A DNA stretch of 64,000 bases, from contig NZ_MKGQ01000003.1 of NCBI RefSeq assembly GCF_001908105.1, forward strand, positions 62,001-126,000, written 5' to 3'. A program made the translations under genes and the position numbers. The DNA is from Xenorhabdus eapokensis. GTDB lineage: Bacteria > Pseudomonadota > Gammaproteobacteria > Enterobacterales > Enterobacteriaceae. This document shows, one piece after another, positions 18,977 through 28,824 of the stretch; the first letter of the stretch is position 1, and every line of letters starts with the position of its first letter. The notes beneath the pieces are model-generated. The model did not search any database, was not told the origin of the DNA, and worked only from the letters and a program-made list of their open reading frames with translations.

Positions 18977-19774
18977 ATGATATACAATAAATTAAACTTA
19001 TTTGAAGAAATTAAAAAAACAATAAACTCAAAAGAATATAATATAAGGAAAAGCAGTGGAATAAATTTTACAAAAAAGATAGAAAAAGAAAAAATCACTC
19101 TAGAAAATAAGAAAGAAATATTTAACAATATCTATTTTAACGGCACTATATATCTTACCGAATTTGATACAGAAGAAAAAATAGATGAAATAATTATTCT
19201 ACTTGAGAGTGTTTTAGGAAAAACCATTAACAATAAAAATAAGTATAACAATAAATATGAAATAATAACTGCCATTGAAAATCCACAGTGGTTTTTTGAA
19301 TCTCATTATTCCCAACCAGTACATACTGATGAGGGTCATGAAAAAATTCAACCCAATATCCTTGCTCTTTATTGTAAAGAAAACTCTGAATTTGGGGGAG
19401 ACAATATATTAGTTAATTCTAAATTAATTTACAAATTACTTATAGAGAAATATGGTGACAAGGTGGATTTATTATTCCATAATGACTGTATCACTTGCAT
19501 TAAAAAAAATAATGAGTTTACAAAGAACATTTTTTTAAAAATAAAAGAAAACATAGGGATATCATTTTCACCATTAATTAATGAATTCAAATGCACTCAA
19601 GAAATCTATGAAATGCTTAAAGATATAAATTATCTAATACATCAAAAAGAAAATCAAATCTTCTTTAAACTAAAAGAAAATCAATGTATTATATTTAGCA
19701 ATTATCTCTATTTACATTCCAGAACATTTTTCCCAAAAAACTCGAAAAGAACACTATATAGAATCTGGTTTTAG
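18977..19774 (+). CDS. TauD/TfdA-like Fe(II)/2-oxoglutarate dioxygenase
   Basis: The 265-residue protein has the clavaminate synthase-like pattern: WFFESHYSQPVHTDEGHEKI holds the H-x-D iron ligands (near residue 117), followed by LALYCKENSEFGGDN, the usual strand after the ligand pair. The distal ligand is in SNYLYLHSRTFFPKNSKRTLYRIWF, with the histidine near 251 and the 2-oxoglutarate arginine at TLYRIWF. The reaction may be hydroxylation, desaturation or cyclisation of an amino acid or peptide residue. It is the second 2-oxoglutarate enzyme in the operon and follows the HxxxH protein by 13 bases. AGAGG lies before the ATG. Confidence 0.87.
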   Translation: MIYNKLNLFEEIKKTINSKEYNIRKSSGINFTKKIEKEKITLENKKEIFNNIYFNGTIYLTEFDTEEKIDEIIILLESVLGKTINNKNKYNNKYEIITAIENPQWFFESHYSQPVHTDEGHEKIQPNILALYCKENSEFGGDNILVNSKLIYKLLIEKYGDKVDLLFHNDCITCIKKNNEFTKNIFLKIKENIGISFSPLINEFKCTQEIYEMLKDINYLIHQKENQIFFKLKENQCIIFSNYLYLHSRTFFPKNSKRTLYRIWF

Positions 19775-19782
19775 GAGGAAAA

Positions 19783-20910
19783 ATGAATTTACTTATTGCA
19801 GATATATTAGAATACAAAGGTAAAATAAAACAATTTGCATCAGGGAATAAAAATCTTATTTTATTTTTATGTTTTTTATTTATTCCAGCAAAAGCGGGAG
19901 GGATTTTTATCGGATTGATACATTTATCACAATATGTAATAACTACAAATAACATGATAACCTCCCTTTACTTGATATCAATATTCCTGCTGGCATATGT
20001 TATCTTTTATTCAGTACAAAAACCGTTATTTCCATTAAAACACTCAAATAGTCTTATTTCATCATTAATAGACAAAAGAACTTTCTTTATATGCCGAATT
20101 ATTTTTATGGCTTATAGTGCTATACCTATTTCTATTTTCTTTTTTATAGGATTATTATCTGATAGTGTCAATCCATTATCACAAGTCACTTCTGTATTAT
20201 TCTTGATCATATCTTTTGCCGTAATTGGATTTTCCTTGTCAGAATTAAAATTCTCTCACACCATAATATTATCATTTTTGTTTATTTTCCTATCTATTTT
20301 TAGATATAGTCCACTACATAATTTAATTTATACCTTTATTATTTTAACCATTTCTTTTCAGCTATTTATTCATGAGAAAAAAGATAAAAAAAATTATCAA
20401 AGAAATGGTGTTGTTTTATCTAATAAACTTTTATCTCCTTATATTATAGATTTATCTTATTTCCTCTCAACTAACAAAACGTTTGTTGTGAATATGATCA
20501 CATCAATAGTTGTTTTATATTTCACCGCTTATATAGCTTGTCAACAAGCACCTAAAAAAATCAATTATATTACAATAGGTTATTTTGGATTCATGCTCTA
20601 TATCTCAATGATATTATTCTATAATTTAATTCACACCAATAAAAATCACCTTTGTCAACTAATTAATTTTCTATCAACAAAAAAACTTCGGTTTCTTCAT
20701 TATTGTATATGCCTTTCTGTTTTTACTATCTCATGTTGTGTATTCATCCTCTTTGTGACAAATTCATTGTATATAGTTTTATTTCTTTATTATTATGTAA
20801 TATCTGTTTTCACTGCACTAATGAACCTATCAAAGACACACTATACAAAATTACTCACATTATGTTCCATAGTTTTATTTTCTTGTTTAGGAGGATATAT
20901 TTATGCTTGA
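19783..20910 (+). CDS. ABC exporter membrane subunit
   Basis: The 375-residue protein is almost entirely hydrophobic, with about nine or ten predicted membrane segments in two groups separated by a charged loop (HEKKDKKNYQRNG near residue 205). No peptidase or ATPase domain is present. It overlaps the ATPase gene by eight bases and has AGGAGG before its ATG. It most likely forms the pore of a dedicated exporter for the cluster's product, or a self-immunity pump. The sequence is too divergent for me to assign a permease family. Confidence 0.78.
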   Translation: MNLLIADILEYKGKIKQFASGNKNLILFLCFLFIPAKAGGIFIGLIHLSQYVITTNNMITSLYLISIFLLAYVIFYSVQKPLFPLKHSNSLISSLIDKRTFFICRIIFMAYSAIPISIFFFIGLLSDSVNPLSQVTSVLFLIISFAVIGFSLSELKFSHTIILSFLFIFLSIFRYSPLHNLIYTFIILTISFQLFIHEKKDKKNYQRNGVVLSNKLLSPYIIDLSYFLSTNKTFVVNMITSIVVLYFTAYIACQQAPKKINYITIGYFGFMLYISMILFYNLIHTNKNHLCQLINFLSTKKLRFLHYCICLSVFTISCCVFILFVTNSLYIVLFLYYYVISVFTALMNLSKTHYTKLLTLCSIVLFSCLGGYIYA

Positions 20911-21532
20911 TATCATTGAACTGGAGACGATGGTTGGTAGTAGAAAGATATTCTCAAATGTTAATTGTCAATTTAATATTGGTATAAATCGTATCACTGG
21001 CATCAATGGTTCTGGCAAGACAACCTTTCTTTCTTGCCTTTCTGGCATTAAAAAGATGAATAAAGGTAAAATCAATTTTGTCAAAGATCATAAAAATCAT
21101 TTATTCAACTTGCAAAAGCAAGGTTTTTATCTATCTGACCAAGTTAATTTTTACCATTTTCTTACTGGCCTTGATATCATTAATTTAACCAAACGTTATA
21201 AAAAGATAAATCATAACGCTCATTTGGTAGATTATTTAACAGGTTTTGATATCTCTCATTACTTAAATACAGAATTCGGCAATATGTCTTTAGGCACTAA
21301 AAAGAAATTTTTACTGACATCAGCATTAATGTCTGATGTTGATGTTTATATTTTTGATGAACCCACTAATGGTCTTGATTTAAAATCAATCACTTTTTTT
21401 AGGAAGATGATCAAATCCTTTGCCGACAAAAAAATTTTTATTTTAAGCTCTCATGATGAGAGTTTCTTGCAAGGGTTAATGATCAATGATTATAAGATAC
21501 ATCAAAACCAAGTTATCAAGATGGAACATTGA
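20903..21532 (+). CDS. ABC exporter ATPase subunit
   Basis: The 209-residue protein has all ABC motifs: Walker A GINGSGKTTFLS near residue 34, signature NMSLGTKKKF (a weak LSGGQ, with LG in place of GG), Walker B VYIFDEPTNGLD and the switch histidine in LSSHDE. It pairs with the overlapping permease gene. Its last codons end only a few bases from where dinG-like sequence resumes on the other strand, so the cluster's right edge is here. Its composition is slightly less AT-rich than the middle of the cluster. Confidence 0.93.
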   Translation: MLDIIELETMVGSRKIFSNVNCQFNIGINRITGINGSGKTTFLSCLSGIKKMNKGKINFVKDHKNHLFNLQKQGFYLSDQVNFYHFLTGLDIINLTKRYKKINHNAHLVDYLTGFDISHYLNTEFGNMSLGTKKKFLLTSALMSDVDVYIFDEPTNGLDLKSITFFRKMIKSFADKKIFILSSHDESFLQGLMINDYKIHQNQVIKMEH

Positions 21533-22555
21533 TGCAATGCGATTGGATAAATATTCTTCCGCTTCACCACGCTCAGGCAATAATGCCTGTGTTATCTCCG
21601 CCAATTCCGTAAAGTGTTCACGGATTGTTGCACAATGAGTCTGCAATCGAGGGATATTTGCCAAAGCAGGCGGTTTGGTCGGCCGAAATTGAACCAGGTA
21701 CTGTTCTACATGACGGATAAATGCATCTAACTGCCCATTAAGCTGGAATAAAGTTATTTCCCCTTCAACTTCCAGGGCATCCCTTGCTACTTCAGGAATA
21801 TGGTGCCCTTCATCCAGAACCAACAGTAGATTTTTTGCTTCCGGCAAAACAGATTCACTTTCCAACGCAGCCATAACCAAAGAGTGATTGGCGACGACAA
21901 CATCCGCATCTTCAATTTCCCTACGGGCAAGAAAAAATGGACAACGGGAGTAAAACTGACAATTGCGCGCCAGACAGTTCATTTTATCCGTACTGATTTT
22001 TGTCCACAGAGAATCTGTCAGTGCCAGTTTATGGTGATCACGTAAGCCATCCCAAACAAATGTCGTATAATCACTGCGCAATCGACGACATAGTTCCCGC
22101 TCTTCACTATTGGCAATTTCAGTCTGGTCTTCAACCAGAAACATCAAGTCAATCTGCTCTCCTTCTGCGGCGCAAATGGCTTCCAAGTTGCGCGGACAGA
22201 CATAACGTGCCCGACCAAAAGCGCCCGTGTATTTCAGGTCAGGAATAATCTTACGCAGCAGCGGTAAATCCTTGCTGTAGATTTGATCTTGTAAAGCAAC
22301 ATTGGCTGTACTGACCACCAATGGTTTCTGTTCTGCCCGACTGATGGCAATCCCAGGGATCAGATATGACAACGTTTTTCCTACTCCTGTTGATGCTTCT
22401 ATCACCAAATGCCGCCCTTCTTCATCCGCTAATGTCATCGCAACCTCAGCGATCATTTGGCGTTGCGGCGCGCGTGGAATGAAACCATCAATATGGATAG
22501 ACAATGCTTTATGCCACTGACTAATCTGATTTTTTATTGAACTGGAAAGTGCCAT
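21476..22555 (-). pseudogene. dinG: ATP-dependent helicase DinG, 3' half missing
   Basis: The first ~340 residues match DinG, a DNA-damage-inducible XPD-like 5'-3' helicase with an iron-sulfur cluster: IPRAPQRQMIAEVAMTLADE, Walker A ASTGVGKT, the cluster cysteines in RYVCPRN, CLARNCQFYSRC, and the Walker B VLDEGHH. E. coli DinG has 716 residues. Here the similarity ends at about base 21540, right at the end of the ABC ATPase gene, and the frame then reads only unrelated residues antisense to it before stopping at 21476. The C-terminal helicase motifs are absent, so the product cannot be an active helicase. The cluster appears to have replaced the 3' half. I found no other dinG part in the window. 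Confidence 0.9.
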
Positions 22556-22767
22556 GAATTTTTCTGCTTAAAAATGAGGAGCTATTCTCTCATAGAGTGA
22601 ATCTCAGATCAGCCTTATAAGGCCATTACTGGGAAACAGTTTCCAGCTTTTGCAAAAATAGTTTATCGCTTGTCTTGCCTCTAGAAGCCGATATACTTTT
22701 GGCTTTCTATCTTTTGGATTTTGATGATTGTTATCCTCTTTTTATTAAAACCTTATTGGACACAGAG

Positions 22768-22923
22768 ATGAAAAAAATCCTGCTTATTATCATTATATTA
22801 TTTTCCATCGGCTCAATTGGTGGGATCTTTCTGGCAGGGATGAATATATATACCCGCTCAACTACACCAATAGAAGCACCACAACAGACTCAGCAGGAAA
22901 ATGCGCCAACAGGGCAACAATAA
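22768..22923 (+). CDS. Small single-pass membrane protein
   Basis: From ATG 22768 the frame gives 51 residues: a positively charged start (MKK), one hydrophobic segment of about 22 residues (ILLIIIILFSIGSIGGIFLAG), and a proline/glutamine-rich tail ending in TGQQ. It ends 39 bases before sseA on the same strand. The open frame extends upstream to 22675, but that part does not look like protein. No family is recognised. Confidence 0.5.
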   Translation: MKKILLIIIILFSIGSIGGIFLAGMNIYTRSTTPIEAPQQTQQENAPTGQQ

Positions 22924-22962
22924 ATACGTTGGTTTGTATCGTAACACCCGATGAGGAAGCTC

Positions 22963-23802
22963 ATGAAAAATGAATATTTTGTCAGTCCACAATGGTTAAA
23001 CGAACATCGCCATGATGAGAATATCGTTGTGGTTGATGCCAGTGCTCCAATGCCCACCCAAACCGTTGATTATCATCAACTCTGGTTAGAAAAACACATT
23101 CCGGGTGCACAATTTTTTGATCTTGATAAGGTTGCCAATCTACAAACCAATCTGCCACACATGCTGCCAGAGCCGGAAACTTTCCGTCAGGTTGTCGGTA
23201 AAATGGGTATCAGTGAAAATCATCTGGTGGTCATTTACGATCAAGGCAATATGTTTTCTGCTCCACGGGCATGGTGGACATTCAACATCTTTGGTGCTCG
23301 TCATATCCGTATCCTCGAAGGAGGCTTACAAAGCTGGCAACAAGCTGGTTATCCAACCGAATCAGGAAAAGTGACCCGCTCATCTGAAATTTTCAATGTG
23401 CAGTTTATCCCTGAAAAAGTCTGTTCTCAGGCGCAAATCCTCGATGCTCTCCGTAATGAGATAGCAGTACAATTTGTGGATGCCAGAGCAGAAGATCGTT
23501 TTCAGGCAAAAGTGCCAGAACCCCGCCCAGGTTTGAGAATGGGACACCTTCCCGGAGCTAAAAATGTTCCGTGGACAGCCCTGATTGATAATGGGCGTTA
23601 TAAGCCAGTAGAAGAAATTACGACAATATTTCGCAAGCAAGGTATTGATTTAGACCAACCCATCATAGCCAGTTGTGGCTCTGGCATGACAGCCGCTATT
23701 TTAGTTTTGGGACTTGATATGATTGGTCATAAAGAAGCAGGATTATATGATGGCTCCTGGGCTGAATGGGGAGCCGATGATTCACTTCCATTAGAAAAAT
23801 AG
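22963..23802 (+). CDS. sseA: 3-mercaptopyruvate sulfurtransferase
   Basis: SseA moves sulfur from 3-mercaptopyruvate to thiophilic acceptors such as cyanide or thiols. The 280-residue protein has two rhodanese domains. The second carries the active cysteine in the loop CGSGMTAA (near residue 238), the CGSGxT form that distinguishes mercaptopyruvate from thiosulfate sulfurtransferases. The first has HIPGAQFFDLDKVA and RAWWTFNIFG. The start at 22963 matches E. coli SseA (281 residues) with GAGGAAG five bases upstream. Confidence 0.95.
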   Translation: MKNEYFVSPQWLNEHRHDENIVVVDASAPMPTQTVDYHQLWLEKHIPGAQFFDLDKVANLQTNLPHMLPEPETFRQVVGKMGISENHLVVIYDQGNMFSAPRAWWTFNIFGARHIRILEGGLQSWQQAGYPTESGKVTRSSEIFNVQFIPEKVCSQAQILDALRNEIAVQFVDARAEDRFQAKVPEPRPGLRMGHLPGAKNVPWTALIDNGRYKPVEEITTIFRKQGIDLDQPIIASCGSGMTAAILVLGLDMIGHKEAGLYDGSWAEWGADDSLPLEK

Positions 23803-23921
23803 CTGATTAGAACGAATAAATAGCGATGAGTTTACTGATTTACAAATTCGATTTCTCTTCTACGCCTTAATTTAACACATTGATGAAAAGGATTGAAAAT
23901 TGTAAAAGTAACAATAAATGA

Positions 23922-23954
23922 ACCCACAGGCCAATTAGTATTCGGCCTGTGGGT
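23922..23954 (+). terminator. Hairpin terminator after sseA
   Basis: ACCCACAGGCC (23922-23932) pairs perfectly with GGCCTGTGGGT (23944-23954), an 11-bp GC-rich stem with an 11-base loop. Confidence 0.65.
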
Positions 23955-24054
23955 ATATAAAATCTAATGAATGTATTAATAAATCATTATATATTAATTA
24001 TACCTTTTCCTATTAATCCCCTAATAAATGGAATAAGATTATTATTAAAAAATT

Positions 24055-24257
24055 GGGTCACGTATTCAATCCGTAGATGTTGGTCTAAAATTCCCCTTTT
24101 TTCGGAGAAATTAAATGGCGATGACTGAAGTAAAATGTCGATTTTGCCAACGAACCTTTCAACTTGAGCGCATGCCAGGCAGGGATTAAAGAACAAGTCG
24201 TTGAAAGCGTGAAAATCTTACACTTCGCAACAGAATTAACGGATTGAATACACAACC
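24055..24257 (+). mobile_element. IS1-family remnant with both ends
   Basis: A 203-bp element starts with GGGTCACGTATTCAATCCGT and ends with ACGGATTGAATACACAACC, an inverted repeat. Inside, the frame 24115-24189 reads MAMTEVKCRFCQRTFQLE, the start of an IS1 InsA-type zinc-finger protein with an internal deletion, and a shifted frame continues with GIKEQVVES, also InsA-like. The transposase is destroyed. The same end sequence recurs at 49.3 kb. The element could still be mobilised in trans only if its ends are intact. Confidence 0.8.
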
Positions 24258-24328
24258 AAATATAGAGACACTATATAACGCTATATATAATATGCGATGT
24301 CACTATATCACTGGAGGGATAAATCCGG

Positions 24329-25312
24329 CTAACAGAAGATTTGAGACTCTTGGGTAAAATGCCGCAGTAAACATTTATCTACAGCAGAAGAAATAACGTT
24401 AGCGATCTCAGCAGATGTTTTTAATACTCTGATTTGCATAAATAATTCATCCGCTTCATGATACTCTTTGCGCAAATATCCTAGCCATTGCTTGATGCGG
24501 GCAACGTGATAAAGCCCCGTATCCCCCTGTTTTTCCAGATAAGTATATTTTTGCAACAGCTTGAGTACACCACGCCACGGCATCTTTGGTTCATTATATT
24601 TAATGACACGACTCAAGTTTGGCACATGCAGGGCGCCACGTCCTATCATTACGGCAGCACACCCTGTCGTTTTGATACACTCCTGGGCACTCTGCCAATC
24701 CCAAATTTCACCGTTGGCAATGACAGGAATAGCGAGGCGACGCCGAATTTCCCCTATCGCCTTCCAGTTGATACGCTCTGCTTTATAACCATCTTCTTTG
24801 GTTCGCCCATGCACAACCAGCTCGGTTGCACCCGCTTGCTGGACGGCATCCGCAATCTCAAATTGGCGTGCAGCAGAATCCCATCCCAGACGTACTTTTA
24901 CCGTTACCGGCAAATGGGCAGGCACGGCTTCACGCATGGCTTTAGCTCCCTGATAAATGAGTTCGGGATCTTTTAATAAACTGGCGCCTCCACCACTGCC
25001 ATTGACTGCCTTGGACGGACAACCACAGTTTAAATCGACACCCCATGATCCCAATTCAACCGCCCTGACAGCATTTTCTGCCAACCATTCTGGATATTGC
25101 CCAAGGAGCTGGAGCCTGACAGGCGTTCCCGCTGGTGTACGGCTCTGATGATGCAGTTCAGGGCACAACCGGTAAAAGGACTTTACCGGCAGTAAGCTGT
25201 CAACTACACGCAGGAATTCAGTGATACACAGGTCATAGTCATTGATTTCACTCAACAGTTCCCTAACCAGAGAATCCAAAACCCCTTCCATAGGAGCCAG
25301 CAAAACGCGCAT
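24329..25312 (-). CDS. dusC: tRNA-dihydrouridine(16) synthase
   Basis: DusC reduces uridine 16 of tRNA to dihydrouridine using FMN. The 327-residue protein begins [19 protein letters not shown], has the active cysteine in [21 protein letters not shown], the KVRLGW segment, and the FMN-phosphate region [13 protein letters not shown] with MIGRGAL. The MEGVxD start and LDSLVREL distinguish the DusC branch from DusA and DusB. rhlE lies immediately upstream on the same strand with a 3-base gap, so both are probably cotranscribed. Confidence 0.94.
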   Translation of the reverse strand: MRVLLAPMEGVLDSLVRELLSEINDYDLCITEFLRVVDSLLPVKSFYRLCPELHHQSRTPAGTPVRLQLLGQYPEWLAENAVRAVELGSWGVDLNCGCPSKAVNGSGGGASLLKDPELIYQGAKAMREAVPAHLPVTVKVRLGWDSAARQFEIADAVQQAGATELVVHGRTKEDGYKAERINWKAIGEIRRRLAIPVIANGEIWDWQSAQECIKTTGCAAVMIGRGALHVPNLSRVIKYNEPKMPWRGVLKLLQKYTYLEKQGDTGLYHVARIKQWLGYLRKEYHEADELFMQIRVLKTSAEIANVISSAVDKCLLRHFTQESQIFC

Positions 25313-25315
25313 GAA

Positions 25316-26677
25316 TTACTCTCCCGCCACCGAAGCACGTGGAGTTTTGCTTGCCCGACCTTTATTTACCCGATTTTGTTTGGCATGGCTTGGTTTACCA
25401 TTTCTATGTGGGTTATTACCGCGCGGGTTATTACTATGTTGATTATCACTTCGTGGATTATTACCACGAGAGTTATTACCACGAGAGTTATTATCACGGC
25501 TATTGCGGCCGTTTTGGATAGGCTCAGCTTTGATAGAAGGATCAGGTTCATAACCCGAAATAGCAATGCGTGGAATTTCCCGCTTCAACAGGCGCTCAAT
25601 ATCTTTCAGGAGCTTATGTTCATCGACACACACCAGCGATATTGCTTGCCCTGTAGCTTCTGCACGCCCTGTACGGCCAATGCGATGCACATAATCTTCG
25701 GCAACATTTGGCAGCTCATAGTTGACGACATAGGGTAATTGGTCAATATCCAGTCCACGGGCAGCGATATCCGTTGCTACCAACGCGCGGATTTTCCCTG
25801 TCTTAAAATCAGACAGCGCACGGGTTCTTGCTCCCTGACTTTTGTTACCGTGGATCGCCGCAGCAGTTACACCATCTTTATTCAATTGCTCCGCCAACCG
25901 GTTTGCACCATGTTTGGTACGCGTAAATACCAGCACCTGTTGCCAGTTCTGGCTACCGATCATGTAAGAGAGCAATTCACCCTTGCGCTTTTTGTCCACA
26001 AAATGGATTGCTTGTTCAATTTGCTCAGAGGCTGAGTTACGCCGTGCCACTTCTACGCTGACTGGCTCTTTCAGTAATTTACTGGCGAGGTTTTTAATTT
26101 CATCAGAGAATGTTGCAGAAAAGAGCAAGTTTTGGCGTTTTGCTGGCAGCTTGCTCAACACACGACGAATATCGTGAATAAAGCCCATGTCTAACATGCG
26201 GTCAGCTTCATCTAAAACCAGGATCTCTACGCGAGAAAGATCTACCGCATTTTGGTGCTCTAAATCCAGCAAGCGCCCCGGCGTTGCTACCAGAATATCC
26301 ACACCACCGCGCAGTTTCATCATCTGTGGATTGATACTGACACCGCCGAATACCACAAACGAACGTAATCTGAGGTATTTGCTGTAACTACGTACATTTT
26401 CCCCCACCTGAGCCGCCAGTTCTCTGGTTGGGGTTAAAATCAACACCCTGACCGGACGGCGGCCTTTTGCCTGAATCGGGGATTCGCTCAAGAGTTGCAG
26501 GATAGGCAAAGTAAACCCTGCGGTTTTTCCTGTACCTGTCTGGGCACTGGCTAATAGATCTTTGCCGGATAACACAACAGGAATGGCCTGCTGCTGAATA
26601 GGGGTAGGTTCCACGTAGCCTTGTTCTTCAACGGCACGCAAAATATCAGCCTTCAAGCCGAGTGACTCAAAATTCAT
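25316..26677 (-). CDS. rhlE: DEAD-box ATP-dependent RNA helicase RhlE
   Basis: The 453-residue protein has the full DEAD-box set: [21 protein letters not shown] with the Q motif [44 protein letters not shown], and [14 protein letters not shown] in the second RecA domain. RhlE acts in RNA remodelling and ribosome assembly. The last ~70 residues are a low-complexity tail of repeated RGNN/SRGNN-type units, rich in asparagine and arginine, which likely binds RNA. It is divergent from cecR, the same arrangement as in E. coli. Confidence 0.96.
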   Translation of the reverse strand: MNFESLGLKADILRAVEEQGYVEPTPIQQQAIPVVLSGKDLLASAQTGTGKTAGFTLPILQLLSESPIQAKGRRPVRVLILTPTRELAAQVGENVRSYSKYLRLRSFVVFGGVSINPQMMKLRGGVDILVATPGRLLDLEHQNAVDLSRVEILVLDEADRMLDMGFIHDIRRVLSKLPAKRQNLLFSATFSDEIKNLASKLLKEPVSVEVARRNSASEQIEQAIHFVDKKRKGELLSYMIGSQNWQQVLVFTRTKHGANRLAEQLNKDGVTAAAIHGNKSQGARTRALSDFKTGKIRALVATDIAARGLDIDQLPYVVNYELPNVAEDYVHRIGRTGRAEATGQAISLVCVDEHKLLKDIERLLKREIPRIAISGYEPDPSIKAEPIQNGRNSRDNNSRGNNSRGNNPRSDNQHSNNPRGNNPHRNGKPSHAKQNRVNKGRASKTPRASVAGE

Positions 26678-27047
26678 AAATAAGAAATACTCCAGACTTC
26701 ACCATGCCTGATATCAATTCAGGGGCAGTTTTATGGGAAGAAAACAGACGCGATAAAACGCAAAGAAACTACACAAACTGCAATGCACCGTATATAAATA
26801 GGGCATGAGTATAACAGATATGTCTTGCAACGCAGGTCAAAGAGAGTAATAAATTCGTCTAAAATTGACTAAATCTCTTTAGCCAAGGGAAATGAGCCAA
26901 AACTGGACGATTATTTTTTATGGGCGTCTATTAAAAAGACAATTTGTAGCAACTTTACATCTACTTGCTTTAGTTTTAAAGTTAATCATACGATTGATAT
27001 ATTTTTCGACACTCCCGAAAACGCTTTGTCACAGGAAATATTTTGAC
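26678..27047. promoter_or_regulatory. Divergent rhlE-cecR promoter region
   Basis: The 370 bases between the two start codons hold no supported gene, although the frame of cecR stays open upstream to 26892. In E. coli CecR controls both directions from the corresponding gap. I see no clear palindrome that I could call the CecR operator. Confidence 0.5.
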
Positions 27048-27743
27048 ATGTCAGCAAAGAAGGCCCAGACATTACGCGGCGAACAAGCCAAACAACAACT
27101 TCTGGAAGCAGCGATAGAAATTTTTGGCAAATCTGGTCTGGATGGTGCGACTACCCGTAACATTGCCCAACTTGCACAGCAAAATATTGCAGCTATCGCA
27201 TATTATTTCGGTTCCAAAGAAGGATTATACCTCACAGTTGTGCAACATATTGCCGATAAGCTAAAAGCGGAGTTTTCCCCCCTCATTGAAGCCATTGATC
27301 ATTTTTTTGCCAAGACACCAAAACCCTATCCAAAAGATCCAATATTGGCATTTATTCATCAGGGAATGGTGAGCTATAACCGCCTGATTTTTGAGAAAAG
27401 CAGTATCAATATCAGCCGGATCATGTCCCATGAACAATTGACGCCGACAGCGGCTTACAGTGTCATGCATGAACAGGGACTGGCTCCCATTTATTCCCGA
27501 ATGAATAAACTCATCGCCAATTATATCGGCGCTGATGAACGCCAAATTTCCACCCAAATCCACACTCATGCTTTATTGGGTGAGATCCTTTCTTTCCGTC
27601 TGGCTCGTGAAGCCTTATTGCGCCAAACCGGATGGGACAATATTGGTGCCAAAGAATACGAATTAATCAATCAGGTTTTATCTCAGCACATCAATTTATT
27701 GCTTGATGGGTTAAGAGAGAAATCAAAAATGCATACCCAATAG
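27048..27743 (+). CDS. cecR: TetR-family regulator CecR
   Basis: The 231-residue protein has an N-terminal TetR helix-turn-helix (LLEAAIEIFGKSGLDGATTRNI, then NIAAIAYYFGSKEGLYL) and a CecR-type C-terminal domain with MSHEQLTPTAAYSVMHEQ and HTHALLGEILSFRLAREALL. In E. coli CecR represses the downstream ybhGFSR efflux operon and rhlE and affects sensitivity to cefoperazone and chloramphenicol. ATG 27048 is chosen because MSAKKAQTLRGEQAK matches the usual N-terminus and AGGAAA lies upstream; the longer frame is AT-rich non-coding sequence. The efflux genes follow 79 bases downstream. Confidence 0.92.
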   Translation: MSAKKAQTLRGEQAKQQLLEAAIEIFGKSGLDGATTRNIAQLAQQNIAAIAYYFGSKEGLYLTVVQHIADKLKAEFSPLIEAIDHFFAKTPKPYPKDPILAFIHQGMVSYNRLIFEKSSINISRIMSHEQLTPTAAYSVMHEQGLAPIYSRMNKLIANYIGADERQISTQIHTHALLGEILSFRLAREALLRQTGWDNIGAKEYELINQVLSQHINLLLDGLREKSKMHTQ

Positions 27744-27822
27744 CTCTTAAGCAATGGCATAACCAACGAAGCCACCACTTGAAAGATAGAAGGTATAAAT
27801 TGAACAAGGCATAAGGGATGGT

Positions 27823-28815
27823 ATGAACAGTAAAAAGTTTGCTCTTGCCCTATTGGCGCTCATTGTTGTTATCGGTGCGATTGTCGGTATCTACTATTAT
27901 CAGGAACAAAATAGCAGGGAGCTAACCCTGTATGGCAATGTCGATATCAGGACGGTCAACCTCAGTTTTCGGGTTGCCGGTAAACTGGCTGAACTACAAG
28001 TGGATGAAGGTGATGCCATAACGGTGAACCAGATGCTTGGTCGCCTTGATGATGCTCCCTTTATTAATGCCTTGAATCAGGCCAAAGCGGCGCGTGATGT
28101 CGCCAAGGCCAATCTTGCCAAAGCTGAGGCGGGTTATCGCAGCGAAGAAATCGCTCAAGTACGTGCTGAAGTAAAGCAAAAAGAGTCAGCCTTCCATTTT
28201 GCCGATAGTTTCCTGAAACGCCAGCAGGGCTTATGGCAAAGCAAAACCATTTCCGCCAATGAGCTGGAAAATGCCAGAACCGGACGCAATCAGGCACTGG
28301 CTGCTTACCAGGCGGCAAAAGATAAATTGCGGCAGTTCGAGACGGGTTATCGCATAGAAGAAATCGCGGCAGCAAAAGCCCAACTTATTCAGGCAGAAGC
28401 AACGGTAGCACAGGCGGAACTCGATCTAAAAGATACTCAACTCACTTCTCCATCGGCAGGGATGATCCTGACCAGAGCCATTGAACCCGGCACTATGCTG
28501 GCGGCTGGCAACACGGTTTTTACCCTGTCACTCACCAATCCCGTTTGGATCAGAGCCTATATTGATGAACCTCATCTCAATCAGGCTATCGCCGGACGGG
28601 AAGTTCTGATTTATACCGATGGGCGGAAAAACCAACCCTATCATGGCAAAATCGGTTTTGTTTCTCCAACGGCCGAATTTACCCCAAAAAATGTCGAAAC
28701 ACCGGATTTAAGAACAGACTTAGTGTATCGCCTGCGCATTATTGTCCTTGATCCCGATGAAGGGCTGAAACAAGGCATGCCTGTCACTTTACGCTTTGCT
28801 GAAATAAATAACTAA
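27823..28815 (+). CDS. ybhG: HlyD-type periplasmic adaptor of the YbhFSR transporter
   Basis: The 330-residue protein has an N-terminal membrane anchor or signal (residues ~7-26), a biotinyl-lipoyl-like domain split around a long coiled coil (roughly 75-205, containing the duplicated [15 protein letters not shown] / [14 protein letters not shown]), and a beta-barrel part with [21 protein letters not shown]. It is the membrane-fusion subunit linking the ABC exporter to an outer-membrane channel. It is first in the ybhG-ybhF-ybhS-ybhR operon, with tight spacing throughout. Confidence 0.94.
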   Translation: MNSKKFALALLALIVVIGAIVGIYYYQEQNSRELTLYGNVDIRTVNLSFRVAGKLAELQVDEGDAITVNQMLGRLDDAPFINALNQAKAARDVAKANLAKAEAGYRSEEIAQVRAEVKQKESAFHFADSFLKRQQGLWQSKTISANELENARTGRNQALAAYQAAKDKLRQFETGYRIEEIAAAKAQLIQAEATVAQAELDLKDTQLTSPSAGMILTRAIEPGTMLAAGNTVFTLSLTNPVWIRAYIDEPHLNQAIAGREVLIYTDGRKNQPYHGKIGFVSPTAEFTPKNVETPDLRTDLVYRLRIIVLDPDEGLKQGMPVTLRFAEINN

Positions 28816-28824
28816 GGCGATAAC

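Noticed and set aside
13743..21532. Cluster as a methanobactin operon
   Set aside because: MNIO and aminotransferase are shared, but I see no MbnC, TonB receptor, MATE exporter or copper proteins, and the core lacks the paired Cys pattern of methanobactins.
13743..21532. Cluster as an integrated phage or transposon
   Set aside because: No integrase, transposase, phage gene or clear direct repeats at the borders.
22600..22640. LexA box upstream of dinG
   Set aside because: CTGGGAAACAGTTTCCAG has CTG and CAG 12 bases apart, not the 10 needed.
22675..22767. 82-residue form of the small membrane protein
   Set aside because: The extra N-terminal residues precede a natural MKK start with its own membrane segment and overlap the likely promoter region.
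23987..24196. Minus-strand 69-residue frame
   Set aside because: It is antisense to the IS1 relic and has no ribosome site or protein-like composition.
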